Part shown: in pieces, positions 36,351-48,298 of the stretch
How positions within the stretch are numbered: position 1 is the first letter of the stretch
Layout: each line of letters starts with the position of its first letter
Assembly (NCBI RefSeq): GCF_958298935.1
Contig: NC_084942.1
Coordinates: 14,763,501 to 14,827,500, forward strand
Length of the DNA: 64,000 nt
DNA from: Phragmites australis
Lineage: Eukaryota; Streptophyta; Magnoliopsida; Poales; Poaceae
Direction of reading: 5' to 3'
Notes under the pieces: generated by a model
Seen by the model: only the letters and a program-made list of their open reading frames with translations
The model's database searches: none
Told to the model about the DNA's origin: nothing
Program-made: the position numbers and the translations under genes

Positions 36351-36553
36351 AAAAAGAATCTCGTCCCGAGATTCGGTACAAGTAGGAGAGGGGACAATGA
36401 GCACGCTGTGATGACTTAGCAAGTTGTGAGCCGACATCATGACGCAAGAGATGGAATCCAACATAGATTTTTATTCAATCATAGAGATGAACACATACAT
36501 GCGAGAGATTCCAAATACACTATATTGCATTAGTATTACAAATTCTCAAAGAA

Positions 36554-39500
36554 CTAAGGGTACTCGGAACGAAGCTGATCTTCCCGCTCCCAAGTCGCTT
36601 CGGACTCGAAGTGGTTACTCCACTGAATCTTCAAGAATTTGATTGAACTCCGCCGTGTCTTGCGCTCGGCTTCATCCAATACTCGCATCGGCTTCTCACA
36701 ATATGTCAAGTCCAGTTGCAATTCTTCGGGCGCAACATCAAAGACATCGGTCGGGACTCGGAGACACTTCTTGAGTTGTGAGACATGAAACACATTATGT
36801 ACCGCGGAGAGGGACGGCGGCAACTCCAATTGATATGCAACCTCTCCACGCCGAGCTAGAATCTGAAACGGTCCAACATACCGAGGCGCCAGCTTGCCTC
36901 GGACATGGAATCGACGAACGCCTTTGAGAGGCGAGACCTTCAGGTACACGTGATCCCCCACCTCAAATGTGAGCTCTCGGCGACGTCGATCTGCATAGCT
37001 CTTCTGCCTCGACTGGGCCGTGAGAATACTCTTGCGGATATTCTGGACATGACCTTCTGCCTCCTGGACCAAATCCGGACCTAGAAAAGCCCGCTCACCG
37101 GATTCGGACCAATTCAGCGGCGTACGGCACCTCCGACCATAAAGGGCCTCGAATGGCGCCATCTCAATACTAGCCTGGAAACTGTTGTTATACGAAAATT
37201 CCGCGAACGGCAGGCATATGTCCCAGTTCTTCCCATAAGTGAGCACACAAGCACGGGGCATATCTTCTAGAATCTGATCTACCCTCTCCGTCTGACCATC
37301 CGTCTGCGGGTGATACGCCAAGCTGTGGAACAACTCGGTCTCCATAGCCTCCTGGAAATTTCTCCAGAAATGAGAAGTAAACTGTGTACCCCGATCAAAA
37401 ACGATCTTCTTCGGCACTCCATGGAGACAAACAATTCTAGTGAGGTACAACTCCGCATACTGCTTAGCAGACTAAGTGGTCCTGACAGGAAGGAAGTGCG
37501 CGGACTTTGTCAACCGGTCCACGATGACCCAAATAGAGTCATACCCACTCGAAGTCTTCGGTAAGCCGGTAATGAAATCCATCCCAACTTCTTCCCACTT
37601 CCAAGATGGAATGGGCAAAGGCTGGAGTGTGCCGGCAGGCTTGATGTGTTCAGCCTTCACCCTTCGGCAGACGTCGCACTCAGACACATACCTAGCAATC
37701 TCCCACTTCATGTGAGTCCACCAGAAACGGGGTTTCAAATCCTGATACATCTTCGTACTGCCTGGTTGAATGGACAGTAACGAATCGTGAGCCTCATCAA
37801 GAATCTTCTTCCTCAGCGCCTCGACCCTCGGAACCACTAGACGGTTCCCATACCAGATAACGCCCTGATCATCCTCAGTAAAGCACAAGGCCTGCCCGAT
37901 CTTCCTCTTCTCTCGAATTCTGGCCATACCCTTATCATCCCTCTGTGCAGCCTTAATCTCATCAACGTGCGTGGACTTGATTTCGAGATTTGCAATAAAA
38001 CCATCCGGCACCATATCAAGCCCAAGACGCCGGAAATCATCACACAACGTGGAATCCATCGGCGAGGCTATAAGACAGTGACAATGAGCCTTTCGACTCA
38101 AAGCATCGGCGACCACATTCGCCTTGCCAGGATGGTAGTGAACCTCCAGCTCGTAGTCTTTGATCAACTCAAGCCATCTGCGCTGCCTCATGTTCAAATC
38201 CGCCTGCGTGAAAATGTACGTCAGGCTCTTGTGATCCGTGTAGATACGACACAAGTTGCCCATCAAGTAGTGGCGCCACATCTTCAGAGCGTGCACAACA
38301 GCTACAAGTTCAAGATCATGTGTCAGATAGTTCTCCTCGTGACGCTTCAACTGTCGGGATGCATATGCAACGACTCAGTCCTCCTGCATCAAAACACAGC
38401 CGAGACCGTGCCGGATGCGTCGCAAAACACATCAAACCCTCGGGTCACATCAGGCTGAGCAAGCACTAGAGCGGTCGTGAGCAGTTTCTTCAAAGTCTGG
38501 AATGCGGACTCACATGCATCTGACCACTCGAACACGCTGTCCTGCTTCAACAACTCTATCATTGGTTTTGCAACCTTGGAGAAGTTCTTGATGAATCGGC
38601 GGTAATAGCCCGCAAGTCCAAGAAAACTCCGGATCTCACTGACATTCTGGGGCTGAACCCAGTCGAGCACATCCTGCACCTTGCTCAGGTCAACTGCCAC
38701 ACCGTTCTCTGATAGAACATGTCCCAGAAAGGCCACCTCCCTGAGCCAGAACTCACACTTGCTGAACTTGGCGTACAGCTGATGCTCTCAGAGTCTGCCC
38801 AGAACAATACGGAGGTGCCCAATGTGTTCTTGCTCAGTCTTGGAGTATATCAGAATGTCGTCGATGAAAACCACGACAAACTTGTCCAACTCCTCCATGA
38901 ACACCGAGTTCATGAGGTACATAAAGAAAGCCGGTGTATTAGTCAAGCCAAACGACATAACTGTGAACTCATACAAGCCGTATCGAGTAGAGAACGCCGT
39001 CTTTGGAATATCCTCTGGCCGGACCTTGATCTGGTGATAGCCCAACCTCAAGTCAATCTTTGAGAAGACTCGGGCTCCAGTCAACTGATCAAACAAGATG
39101 TCAATCCTAGGAAGCGGATACACATTCTTCACCGTGACTGCATTCAGCGGACAGTAATCAACACACATCCGGAGAGTGTCATCTTTCTTCTTCACAAATA
39201 GAGCCGAGCATCCCCAAGGTGAGGAACTCAGATGAATGAAACCCTTCGCCAGCAGCTCCTGAATCTGCTTCTTCAGCTCAACTAGCTCAACTGGCGACAT
39301 CTTGTACATCTTCTTCGAAACCGAGGCCGCACCGGGCACGAGATCAATAGAAAACTCCACTGCCCTGCCAGGCGGCATTCCAGGCAACTCATTCGGAAAG
39401 ACATCCGGAAATTCCCACAACACAGGAATGGTCTTCATAATCTTGGTGGGGACAGCCTTTATGGCGAACAGGCAGGATTTGACACCCTCTAGCTTCAACT

Positions 39501-40176
39501 GGACTCGAGTACCTGACAGACCATTGAGGGTAACGGTCCGCCGAGCACAGTCCAGCATAGCCTTGTTCTTGGAGAGCCAATTCATTCCCAGAATAACATC
39601 AATTCCCTTCGAGTTCATCACTAACAGATTGACAAAGAAGGGCACTTCGTTGACAACTACCGCCGCTTTATTCACACACTAGTTGATTAGAACTTTGTCC
39701 CCCGGGGCGTCGATAAGATACGGCGTGTGGGTAGCACTGACTCTCAACCCACTTTTCCAAACATAGTCCGAAGATATAAAGGAGTGAGAGGCCCCTGAAT
39801 CAAACAGAACCACTGCAGGAAAGATGTCAGAGTTGAAACTCATATCCAACGTACCCATCAGGACGGTGTCACCCTCCTGAACCTTGTCCGCGGTAGTATG
39901 GCGAGCTCGACAATGCTTGGGAACGTGAGTTGCCTGCAAAGACTGCGGTGCTGACTGAGCCGGCGGTGGTCGCGGGGCACTCACTGTGGCTCCCGGCCTC
40001 GGATACGGGCACTCCCTCGAGAAATGGCCGACGCGGCCGTAGTTGAAGCACGGACCGCCTGAGCCACCGGTCACGCTCACTTGGGAGCCGGCTGGTCGTG
40101 CAGCCTGCCCCTGTGGAGCGGAGAACGTAGGACGTGGTACAAACCACATCGGTTGTGGGTAGCCAGCCGACGGCAC
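36554..40176 (-). pseudogene. pol: T pol (protease, RT, RNase H, integrase, chromodomain), decayed
   Basis: This is the replication polyprotein of T. In order on the minus strand: a zinc knuckle at about 40020-40060 (CFNYGRVGHFSREC, second Cys now Tyr); protease LFDSGASHSF at about 39790; RT with [10 protein letters not shown] at about 38845; RNase H with FDVFCDAS and TDHKSLTY; integrase HHCC and [21 protein letters not shown]; and a C-terminal segment with FLKIQWSNH and ATWERE, typical of a chromodomain. I read in-frame stops at 39679, 38788, about 38370 and 37472, and a frameshift near 38390. Several stops look like C-to-T or G-to-A changes. It is not functional. Confidence 0.9.
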
Positions 40177-40198
40177 CTGAGACTGTGGAGGCTGACTC

Positions 40199-40992
40199 TC
40201 AGTGGGCGCGCTGCGAGCTCCCGCCCACGGAAGACGAGGAACCCCTCTTCCGCCTCTTCTCCTCTTGGTGGCTCTTATACTTGAGCTCCACCGTGATTGA
40301 CGTGCTCACCAACTCATTGAAGTCAGCGAACTTATGCACGGACAACCGGTCCTGCATCTTCGAGTTCAGGCCATTCACGAAGCGGCGCTGCTTGCGCACA
40401 TCCGTGCTGACCTCCTCAGTAGCGTATTGTGCAAGGTGGTTGAACACCTGCATGTACTCCATCACCGCCCGACCTCCCGCTTGAGGTCCTCAAACTCCCG
40501 CCTCTTAGCCTCCATGAGGCCACTCGGTATGTGAAACGAGGGGAAGGCCTCACGAAACTCCGCCCATGACACGCGGTGATCGGCGGGGTGCATGGCCAGA
40601 AAGCTGGACCACCACGCACCCGCCAGGCCCTGAAGCTGATGGGCGGCGAAGAGCGCCTTCTCGTGATCCTCACAGCGAAGAAGGGCGAGCTTCTGCTCGA
40701 TCGTCTGGAGCCAGTGATCAGCATCCAGAGGATCCTCAGCTCGCGAGAAGACCGGCGGCTGAGTCCACAAAAAGTCCAAGAAGTCGTCTCGGCGCACGGC
40801 CCCACCTCCTCCATGAGGAGCCGTGTTGCGCACGAGAGCCTCCAGGAGCGCTTGGTTCATCTGGAGGAGAGCGTGATTCGCTTGGCGGTTCTGCTCGATT
40901 TGCATGAGCACATCCGCCATGGTTGGCGGTGGAGGAGGGTTGTTCTGACCGGAACCCTCCGGAACCTCCCTACCACGCCGAGTGACAACCAT
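40199..40992 (-). pseudogene. gag: T gag, frameshifted
   Basis: Capsid-like protein of T. It starts at the Met of MVVTRRGREVPEGSG (40992-40990), with NPPPPPTMADVL and a Gln-rich helical stretch next, then the retrotransposon gag core (WWSSFLAMHP, EFREAFPSFHIP). The frame shifts near 40465, continues as VFNHLAQYATEEV and RRFVNGLN, and shifts back near 40190 before the zinc knuckle annotated with pol. A longer open stretch upstream of this Met (to 41124) lies in the leader and lacks gag similarity, so I prefer the later start. Confidence 0.85.
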
Positions 40993-41752
40993 TCTGAAAA
41001 GTAAAACAAAAGGGGGAAACGTCAAATTCTGACTTAGCACAATGCATTCGCCGAATATACTATTAGAATCCCGTAATACATGAACAAGTATGAATGCATG
41101 CATGAATGCCATGAAATGATGCATGCTCGAACCTAGCTACCGCTTCTTTCTCAAAATAAGAACCGCACTTGCAAGCATCAAAATCACAGGCAATATATAA
41201 CATCCAGAACGTACCCTTCGCGCTAGAAAGGGTAAGAGCGCGAACGGCCCTTGTACCACATGCCGTACAAGCGACAATCCATACATCGACAACGACGTAT
41301 TCACTTCCCGTAGACCCTATGGGACATCTCGTGTAATCTCCACACGAGTAGACGACCATGTCTCCCATCGCATGGTGGATGTTCATACGCTATCGCTAGC
41401 GTATTCACTTCCCGTACGGATCGCCGTACGAAACACGCCGGGCCCCTGCCTCGCATTCGGCTAAGCCCTCGGTGATTAACTGCCACCGAGCGTCGTACCT
41501 TACCTTCCGACGATGCAAAGCCGAATATGCAATGCTCAACATGAATCAATGCAGGGTCGGAAGCGAAACAATGTGGTATAAGACATATAAACGCCACTCA
41601 AAATACGCATTTTAACTTAGGGGCATAAACGATAGCAGTTTAATACATATTAAACACGAAGAGGCATAAACATAAATTGTGGGTTGTTTATGTGGAGTTG
41701 TCGACTTGCTAAACAACGCACAAATTAGGTTTAGGCTACTAAATTAAACCGA
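40993..41752 (-). other. T 5' leader
   Basis: Non-coding sequence between PBS and gag. No feature beyond short ORFs without similarity. Confidence 0.7.
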
Positions 41753-41764
41753 GCTCTGATACCA
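41753..41764 (-). other. T primer binding site (tRNA-Met)
   Basis: The minus strand reads TGGTATCAGAGC, the standard complement of the initiator tRNA-Met 3' end, three bases inside the 5' LTR. Confidence 0.93.
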
Positions 41765-41767
41765 AGC

Positions 41768-44205
41768 TGTGAGGAACCGTCTAAATAGTATTCTAATTAA
41801 TAATCAGGAGGATCATTATTCAAAATCACAACCTCGACGATTAACCAGAATACCATTCCGGTAGTCCCGGCACGTGTTTTGTGCCCAGGATCGGAACACA
41901 TGCCTTCCAACTCAAATATCACAACACAGTTTAATAGAGAGCAAGTAATTAAGCTGTATTACAATACTTAAACATGCAAATGCTTCCACAATTTACAACA
42001 AAAGAGGAACCACAACAACTACACAGCGGAAGATAAACCTATACAACAAAAGAGTATGGAGCCGTATGCCCTTAGGCTCCATACCAAAAGCGCCAGAGTT
42101 CGGAGTAGAAGGTGCTACTCCTGCTCGCCACCCTGATCGGCAGGCACAAAGTAACCGAACACTACCTCTTTCTCGCCAACCTGTGAACCTGAAACTTAAG
42201 GGCAATACCCTTAGTACGAAGGTACTAGCAAGTCTTACACAGTATGAGTATATATATTCTCGACTCCAAGGATCATGCAGTTAAAGCTGTAGCAAGGATT
42301 AAGACATGTTTAAGTTCATTGAGCGGTAAGCAACCTAGAATCTAGGTGTAAGCAACTGACTTAACCAACCACCGACTCAAACCCTGCCAACCAACTGATC
42401 AGAACAGATATATAAACAAGTGTATAAAAGTAAACCATTACCACCAAACCACCGACCACATACCGACCAAACCACCCAAAAAAACCATGCCACAACCCAC
42501 ATCGAAACTCTACGACCAAAACATGGTCGCTCGATAGATAAGCGATAGCAATGCTCATGACCGAGAGCGCAGCAGTTCGAACTGATTATACACCCTGCAG
42601 GGGGATACTCCTGGACCCACACGACACAAGGACCATACGGCTTGTGCCACCCGCTAAGATGCACACAAGGGGGTACCCGTGACAACCTTTCCCAACCAGG
42701 CCCAACCATGTGGATCAACCATAGCTCGACACAGTGGTATTAGAACTACTCCCCGAGCAAACGAATACCGCTAAAAGCCCGGACTCAAACCGGACTCACA
42801 CCGTCTATGAAGAGGCCCACATGACCACGTCTACGAAGGTAATCAGCTCGCCTACCATTATATCAGCATGTGGTGAGTAAGGTAAGTGCTAAAGCCAACT
42901 ACACCGACGGTCGGTGCTTAACCGGTGCAAGCGGTCTACGGTGTCCGGATTCCCTCCCCGAACTGCCTGAGGACTCCTCGTGAGCAGATGACACCCCTAA
43001 TACCGCCCACACCTCGTCTCAACTCACCACTCACCAAACCGACTCATCATCAACACAACCACAAATGTGAACAGGTAATAAGCCCTAGGCTCGCGACAAC
43101 GGTGGACGCCGTCATCGACTTCTACCGGAAAGCCTAAGTACCACTAAGCATAGAGAACTATAATTAGACCTCGACGACACCACTAAGCTCCTAGGAATAA
43201 CACATGACACGTGACCGAAATGGGATAATGCATCGGCATAGGTTCTACCCAACTCGGTACCCGACACATGCAATGTATACATAAGCGTAGATAACATATT
43301 AGATTTCGAATTGGCACGGTGCAATATGATAGACGGTTGCTGCCGTTGGGGAAGAAAGTGCGGACGGCTCCAATCCATGCGGGAAACGGCCGGGGAAGGA
43401 GGGGAAACGGCAGAGGAGGGCCTTGGCGTCCTCCCTCGGTGCTCCACCCTGCTCGGGCTCGGCGGGACACACCGGTGGCCCGCGTTTTTGGCCGGCGGCC
43501 GTGGCTCTGCTTTGCTCAGCGCTGCGCTGCTCTCTGTGCTCGCTGGTGCCGCGCGAGAGGGGAAACAGAGAGGGAAAGCAGAGGGCAAGGGGAGGGGGAT
43601 AAGGCCTGGCGCTGATCTTTTGGCCGGCAACATGGAGGTGGCCACCAAAGTCAAGTATGGCAGCGCTGCTTGCTCTGTGAGAGCGGGAGAAGGGGGAGCA
43701 GAGAGCTGTGTGTGCGAAGGGGATGACAGGTGGGGCCGTGAACAGTGCCGGCAATGCAAATATCCCACTCCACAGACCTTAACCAAATGGAAGCCTTCCC
43801 ATTGCCCAAAATTGGTAAAACAATTTTTTTTTGAAACTAAAATTCATAAGGAACCCATTTGAACTTGTTTGACCCAGAATGCTTGAGCCAATTTTGAATA
43901 AAAATTGTTCAAAGATGCTATCTTTTCCATCTTGTGATGATTTTTATGCCTTCTAAATATTTCCCAAAAATTTAGGAAAATTCATTTATATTCTTCTCCT
44001 GGCATCTACTAATTTCTAAAATTGTCACCAGCCCTATGTTCCATAGAAGTTTTGGGAGATGCTTTACAACGCATCAGTTAAACCTGGTTTAACCACATTC
44101 GGTTTAATCCTTATTGCATGTCTATACTGCTCAAAACAAAAACAAAAGATGCTAATGATGCTCATTAGTGCTTAATTACATGTTTAGAAACTCTGGGCCA
44201 TGACA
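41768..44205 (-). repeat. T 5' LTR with a ~1.2-kb internal deletion (2,438 bp)
   Basis: It is collinear with 32710-36337 except that the segment equivalent to about 34280-35463 is missing, joined at about 43330. Short CTTG/GTTGC similarity at the two break sites suggests illegitimate recombination. Elsewhere the LTRs differ by a few percent. Confidence 0.93.
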
Positions 44206-44210
44206 GGTTT

Positions 44211-44870
44211 CCTGGAAGGTATTGTGTAGCCTCGATATTTTGTAGACGTCGGTTATCAATGACTTCCTTGGTAATATAGTTGCGGCGCCCCCGGGGATTT
44301 GTCTGGAGGCGTGACAAGCCCACGCACCGGTAAGCATTGCTTGCCTAAACCAAAGGTCACCTGAAAAGGTTTCCAGGAGGGTAGGCTTTGCCCTGGTAAG
44401 AAGTGGAGCCCACACACCGCGGGTGTAACATGCCTAGGTCACCTGGAAGGCAAAGACTGCCTAGGTTTCTTGGAAGGTATTGTGTAGCCTCGATAGTGTG
44501 TGGATGCCGCATATCAGGGGACTGCCTTGATGTGAGGATGCGGTGCTCTGAGGAATGTTGTCGCAAGGAATCTTCTCTGCACGACATGCTTATATACCGC
44601 AGGCGCCGCCTGTGCCTAGGTCACCTACAAGGCAGATTATGCCCAGGGTGCCCTGGAAGGCATTGCATAGCTTCGATCATATAAATGGCACACGCCAGGG
44701 CACATCCTTGGTGGACAGTGTTGCGATGCACCCCGGGTGTTTCCTCGGGAGCACAACAAGCCTACACACCGCGGTCGTAGCATGCCTAGGTCACCTGGAA
44801 GGCAAGACTGCCTAGGTTTTCTGGAAGGTATTGCATAGCTCTGATAGTGTGTAGGACCTTTTGCATTAAT
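44211..44870 (+). repeat. TatN+ ~170-180-bp tandem repeats, right part
   Basis: The TGCCTAGGTCACC phrase is at 44431, 44613 and 44783 (spacing 182 and 170). Each unit also holds CTGGAAGGTATTG and a CACACACCGCGG-like box. It continues 32128-32709. Confidence 0.88.
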
Positions 44871-44882
44871 ACATGCCAAAGA

Positions 44883-45620
44883 GTCTTACAAACCTCTAGC
44901 AAAAACGGGGAGTCTTACAAAAACCTCCGACAAAAATGGAGAACTAAACCTCCGACAAAAACAGAGAACTTTACAAAACCTCCGGCAAAAACGGAGAGCT
45001 TTACGAAACTTCTAGTAAAAACGGAGAGTCTTACAAAAACCTCCAGCAAAAACGGAGAGTCTTACAAAAACCTCCAACAAAAAACGAAGAGTCTTACAAA
45101 AACCTCTGACGAAAATAGAGAGTCTTACAAAAACCTCCAACAAAAACGAAGAGTCTTACAAAATCTCTGAAAAAAATGAAGAGTCTTACAAAACCTCCGA
45201 CAAAAATGGAGAGCCTTTCAAAAACCTCCGACAAAAATGGAGAGCCTTTCAAAAACCTCCGACAAAAACGGAGAGTCTTACAAACAACCGGCAAAACGGA
45301 GAACTTTTGAAAACCTCCGGTAAAAATGGAGAACTTTACCAAACCTTCGCCAAAAATGGAGAGTCTTACAAAACCTTCACACAACGGAGAGCTTCACCAA
45401 ACCTCCGGTAAAAACGGAGAACTTTACCAAATCTCCGGTAAAAATAGAGAGATTTACCAAAACTTCGCACAACGGAGAGCTTTACTAAACCTTCGGTAAA
45501 AACAGAGAGCTTTACCAAACCTCCACACAATGGAGAGCCTTACAAAACCTTCGACAAAATGGAGAGACTTCCAAAAACCACCGCGATGGGGATGTTTTCC
45601 GAAAACTCCGCCGGGCAAAA
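44883..45620 (+). repeat. TatN+ 30-bp tandem array (about 24 units)
   Basis: Units follow AAAACGGAGAGTCTTAC plus AAAACCTCCGGC, the inverse of the TatN- array. The sense strand encodes the decapeptide with frame drift. Later units diverge and some carry indels. Confidence 0.92.
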
Positions 45621-45734
45621 AGGTTCTGAAAGGACCTAATGGGAAGAGTACCCCGGCATCTTGAAGGCTAATGCCTCCGTGTCGAAGGGATACGAAACCA
45701 ACTGGCCTCCAAAGAACACAGCACACAGATCAAA

Positions 45735-45744
45735 GGGGTATAAA
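45735..45744 (+). promoter_or_regulatory. Internal TATA-like motif of TatN+
   Basis: GGGGTATAAA, identical and equivalent in position to 29671-29680 of TatN-. The lead-in VTQTRMVK frame follows about 45 bp downstream. Confidence 0.3.
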
Positions 45745-45952
45745 AATCCCCTTCCCTACAGGGAAAGGTGTGACCCGCGTGACGCAAACACGTATGGTAA
45801 AAGGTAAAATCATTACCCTACCATCTCCTTTAAAGACACATTTCATATGTCATTTTATGAGTCTTATACTAACATTTAATAAAAGGCCACGCTTTGTGGC
45901 ACGGGAAACATAGTGGAACCCTCGACTATCCATTGCAAAGACCACAATTCAT

Positions 45953-47345
45953 GGCAGTGGCTAAGGGCCGAGGGGGTCACTGACCACATCCCCTGCCTAG
46001 CCTTCAGCTTCGCCTCCGACGCGCCGTCGCCAGGCTCAGGACAAAGTACCTCCAGAGACGGGCAGTGGCTAACGGCCGAGGGGGTTGTGGACCACCTCTC
46101 CCACCTAGCCTTCGGCTTCGCCTCCGACGCGCCGTCGCCATGCTCTGGACGGAGTACCTCCAGAGCCGGGCAGCAGCTAAGGGCCGAGGGTGTCGTGGAC
46201 CACCACTCCCGCCTAGCCTTCAGCTTCGCCTCCGACACGCCATCGCCAGGCTTCGGATGGAGTACCTTTGGAGCTAAGCAGCGGCTAAGGACCGAGGAGG
46301 TCGTGGACCACCTCTCCCGCCTAGCCTTCGGCTTCGCCTCCGATGCGCCATCGCCAGGCTTCGGACGGAGTACCTCCAGAGCCGAGTAGCGGCTAAGGGC
46401 CTAGAGGGTCATGGACCACCTCCCCCGCAAAGCCTTCGGCTTCACCTCTGACTCACCATTTCTAGGCTTCGGACGGAGTACCTCCGAAGCTGGGCAGTGG
46501 CTAAGGGCCGAGGTGGTCACGAACCACCTCTCCCACCTAGCCTTCGGCTTCGCCTCCGATGCACAAGTGCCAGGCTCTGGACTGAGTACCTCCAAAGCCG
46601 GGCAGCGATTAAGGACTGATGGGGTCGTGGACCACCTCTCCTGCCTAGCCTTCAGCTTCGCCTCTGACGTGCCGTCGCCAGGCTCCGGACGGAGTACCTC
46701 CGGAGCCAGGCAGTGGCTAAGGGTTGTGGGGGTCGTAAACCACCTCTCCCTCCTAGCCTTCAGCTTCGCCTCCGATGCACCGTCACCAGGCTCCGAACAG
46801 AGTACCTCCAGAGCCGGGCAGCGGCTAAGGGCCGAGGGGGTCGTGGACCACCTCTCTCGCCTAGCCTTCGGCTTCGTCTTCGATGCGCCATCGCCAGGCT
46901 CCGAACAGAGTACCTCCAGAGCCAGGCAATGGCTAAGGGCCAAGAGGGTCACGGACCACCTCCCCCTGCCTAGCCTTCGGCTTCACCTCTGTTGCACCAT
47001 CGCTAGGCTCCGAACGGAGTACCTCCGGAGCTGGGCAGCGGCTAAGGGTCGAGAGCATCGCGGACCACCTATCTTGCCTAGCCTTCGGCTTTGCCTTGGA
47101 CGCACCATTGCCAGGCTCCGGACGGAGTACCTCCGGAGCTGGCCAGCGGCTAAGGGCCGAGGGGGTCGCAAATCACCTCTCCCGCCTAGCCTTTGGCTTC
47201 GCCTCCGACATGCCATCGCCAGGCTTTGGACAGAGTACCTCCAGAGCTGGGTAGCGGCTAAGGGTTGAGTGGTGTCGCGGACCACCTCTCTTGTCTAGCT
47301 TTCAGATGCGCCTCCGACACATCATTGCCTTCAACCCGGGCAGTC
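45953..47345 (+). repeat. TatN+ 108-bp tandem array, distal (about 13 units)
   Basis: GGCAGTGGCTAAGGGCCGAG-type unit starts are at 45953, 46061 and 46169, exactly 108 bp apart, and continue to about 47345. The array is roughly twice the length of the TatN- equivalent, so copy number changes. It is open in long frames on both strands. Confidence 0.93.
46411..47268 (+). CDS. Hypothetical ORF of 36-residue repeats (TatN+)
   Basis: A 285-codon sense-strand frame covering about eight 108-bp units. The unit carries DHLSRLAFGFASD, PSPGS, STSRAGQRLR and AEGV phrases, matching the TatN- ORF at 29051-29647. An overlapping minus-strand frame (46401-46952) repeats EPGDGASEAKLKARRERW. It is shared in two copies but lacks any domain, and the openness of both strands warns that it may not be translated. 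Confidence 0.25.
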   Translation: MDHLPRKAFGFTSDSPFLGFGRSTSEAGQWLRAEVVTNHLSHLAFGFASDAQVPGSGLSTSKAGQRLRTDGVVDHLSCLAFSFASDVPSPGSGRSTSGARQWLRVVGVVNHLSLLAFSFASDAPSPGSEQSTSRAGQRLRAEGVVDHLSRLAFGFVFDAPSPGSEQSTSRARQWLRAKRVTDHLPLPSLRLHLCCTIARLRTEYLRSWAAAKGREHRGPPILPSLRLCLGRTIARLRTEYLRSWPAAKGRGGRKSPLPPSLWLRLRHAIARLWTEYLQSWVAAKG

Positions 47346-47962
47346 GCTAAGGAAGCCGAAGGGTCAAGGACTACCTCCAGAGCTCATCTCCAAAGGTTAC
47401 AGATGGACTTCACTGAGTCGGAAATCTGGAACAAATTAGGAAGGAGGCCCTACCAATGCCTGGCCCGAGGAGTACGCAATAACCGGGGACGATGAGGTCG
47501 CCACTGCTCCACCCGGTTCTCCTTTGTTACCCTACGTATCTATCACCACCAGATTCCCGAGGCCACCTCTCCCCCAGAAGGAAAAAAATCAGTGATGATC
47601 TATGCAATGGCTCGGTGCCCTTGTCGTCACAAAAACTAGCCATCGCCTTCGAAGGGGACGAAGAAGCATGGTTTGGAGGCATGAAGGCACTCGCGCATGC
47701 GGTCACCTGTTCGAAAGATCCCCTCGCACTCCGATACGGAAGGAGATACGACTATTCCCGAAGGTCCATTTTATATTATTAAACAACTAGTACATCCAAG
47801 GGACACACACTGAAGTAACAGTACAAAAATTGCCACGAAGAAGATAGATTCCTATGGAGCAAAATAGGGCGAGAAAGAGTACAAGGTGACTAAGTTCAGC
47901 CATGAGACATGGATATATCATGGTGTCACCAGGTATGCCATCCCGGTGACCGCCTTCACCTC
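47346..47962 (+). mobile_element. TatN+ 3' internal region
   Basis: 47490-47580 is the reverse complement of 28519-28590 joined directly to sequence left of 24428, so this is the uninterrupted version of the block C target site. No supported gene. Confidence 0.7.
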
Positions 47963-48237
47963 CTACGGGTCCCGGCAGGGGCCACACATGGGACGGTGTA
48001 TGCGCCTCATCTGCGGCCTGCCACTGTGGAAGCCGATACAATAGCCAGCTCCTGAGCTATTGGAGGACACTGAGGAGTCCAACGAGGTCACCAGCGGGGC
48101 CTTCTCCCTTGCCTTCCCGGCCTCCACATGCTTCTCCGCCGACTCCACAGATGCCTACTCGCTCTCCCCCCGCAAGAGATCCCAGTCGATCTCCACATTG
48201 ACATCTCTGAAGAGGATAAGGAGGAAGACGATGCCAT
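47963..48237 (-). pseudogene. TatN+ antisense ORF, short form
   Basis: This is the counterpart of 20072-24005. The ATG at 48237-48235 begins MASSSSLSSSEMSM, as in TatN-, and the C-terminus keeps GAGYCI, RPQMRRI and PCRDP before a stop at 47963. The middle is much shorter (no S insertion, and less native sequence), and an in-frame stop lies just before ASVESAEK. Retention of both ends in two independent copies suggests a protein that once mattered to the family; its role is unknown. Confidence 0.5.
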
Positions 48238-48298
48238 ACTCAAATCAAGGTTAACTGCTCGCTCGTGGCGCTATGGAGACTCCAGCCGGGTACCCCAG

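Larger units (their letters stand above)
32710..44205 (-). mobile_element. T: full-length Tekay/Del-like gypsy element (11.5 kb)
   Basis: On the minus strand, with LTRs 32710-36337 and 41768-44205, a tRNA-Met PBS, PPT and decayed gag-pol. A perfect 5-bp target duplication GGTTT is present at 32705-32709 and 44206-44210. It inserted into the ~170-bp repeats of TatN+, and uninterrupted paralogous units (CCAGGTTTCCTGGAAGG near 32157) show the empty site. Integrase ends in a chromodomain-like segment, which with the long LTRs and gag type indicates a Tekay/Del chromovirus. Confidence 0.95.

Noticed and set aside
41753..41764. tRNA gene fragment
   Set aside because: Only the 12-bp primer-binding complement is present; no cloverleaf or promoter boxes.
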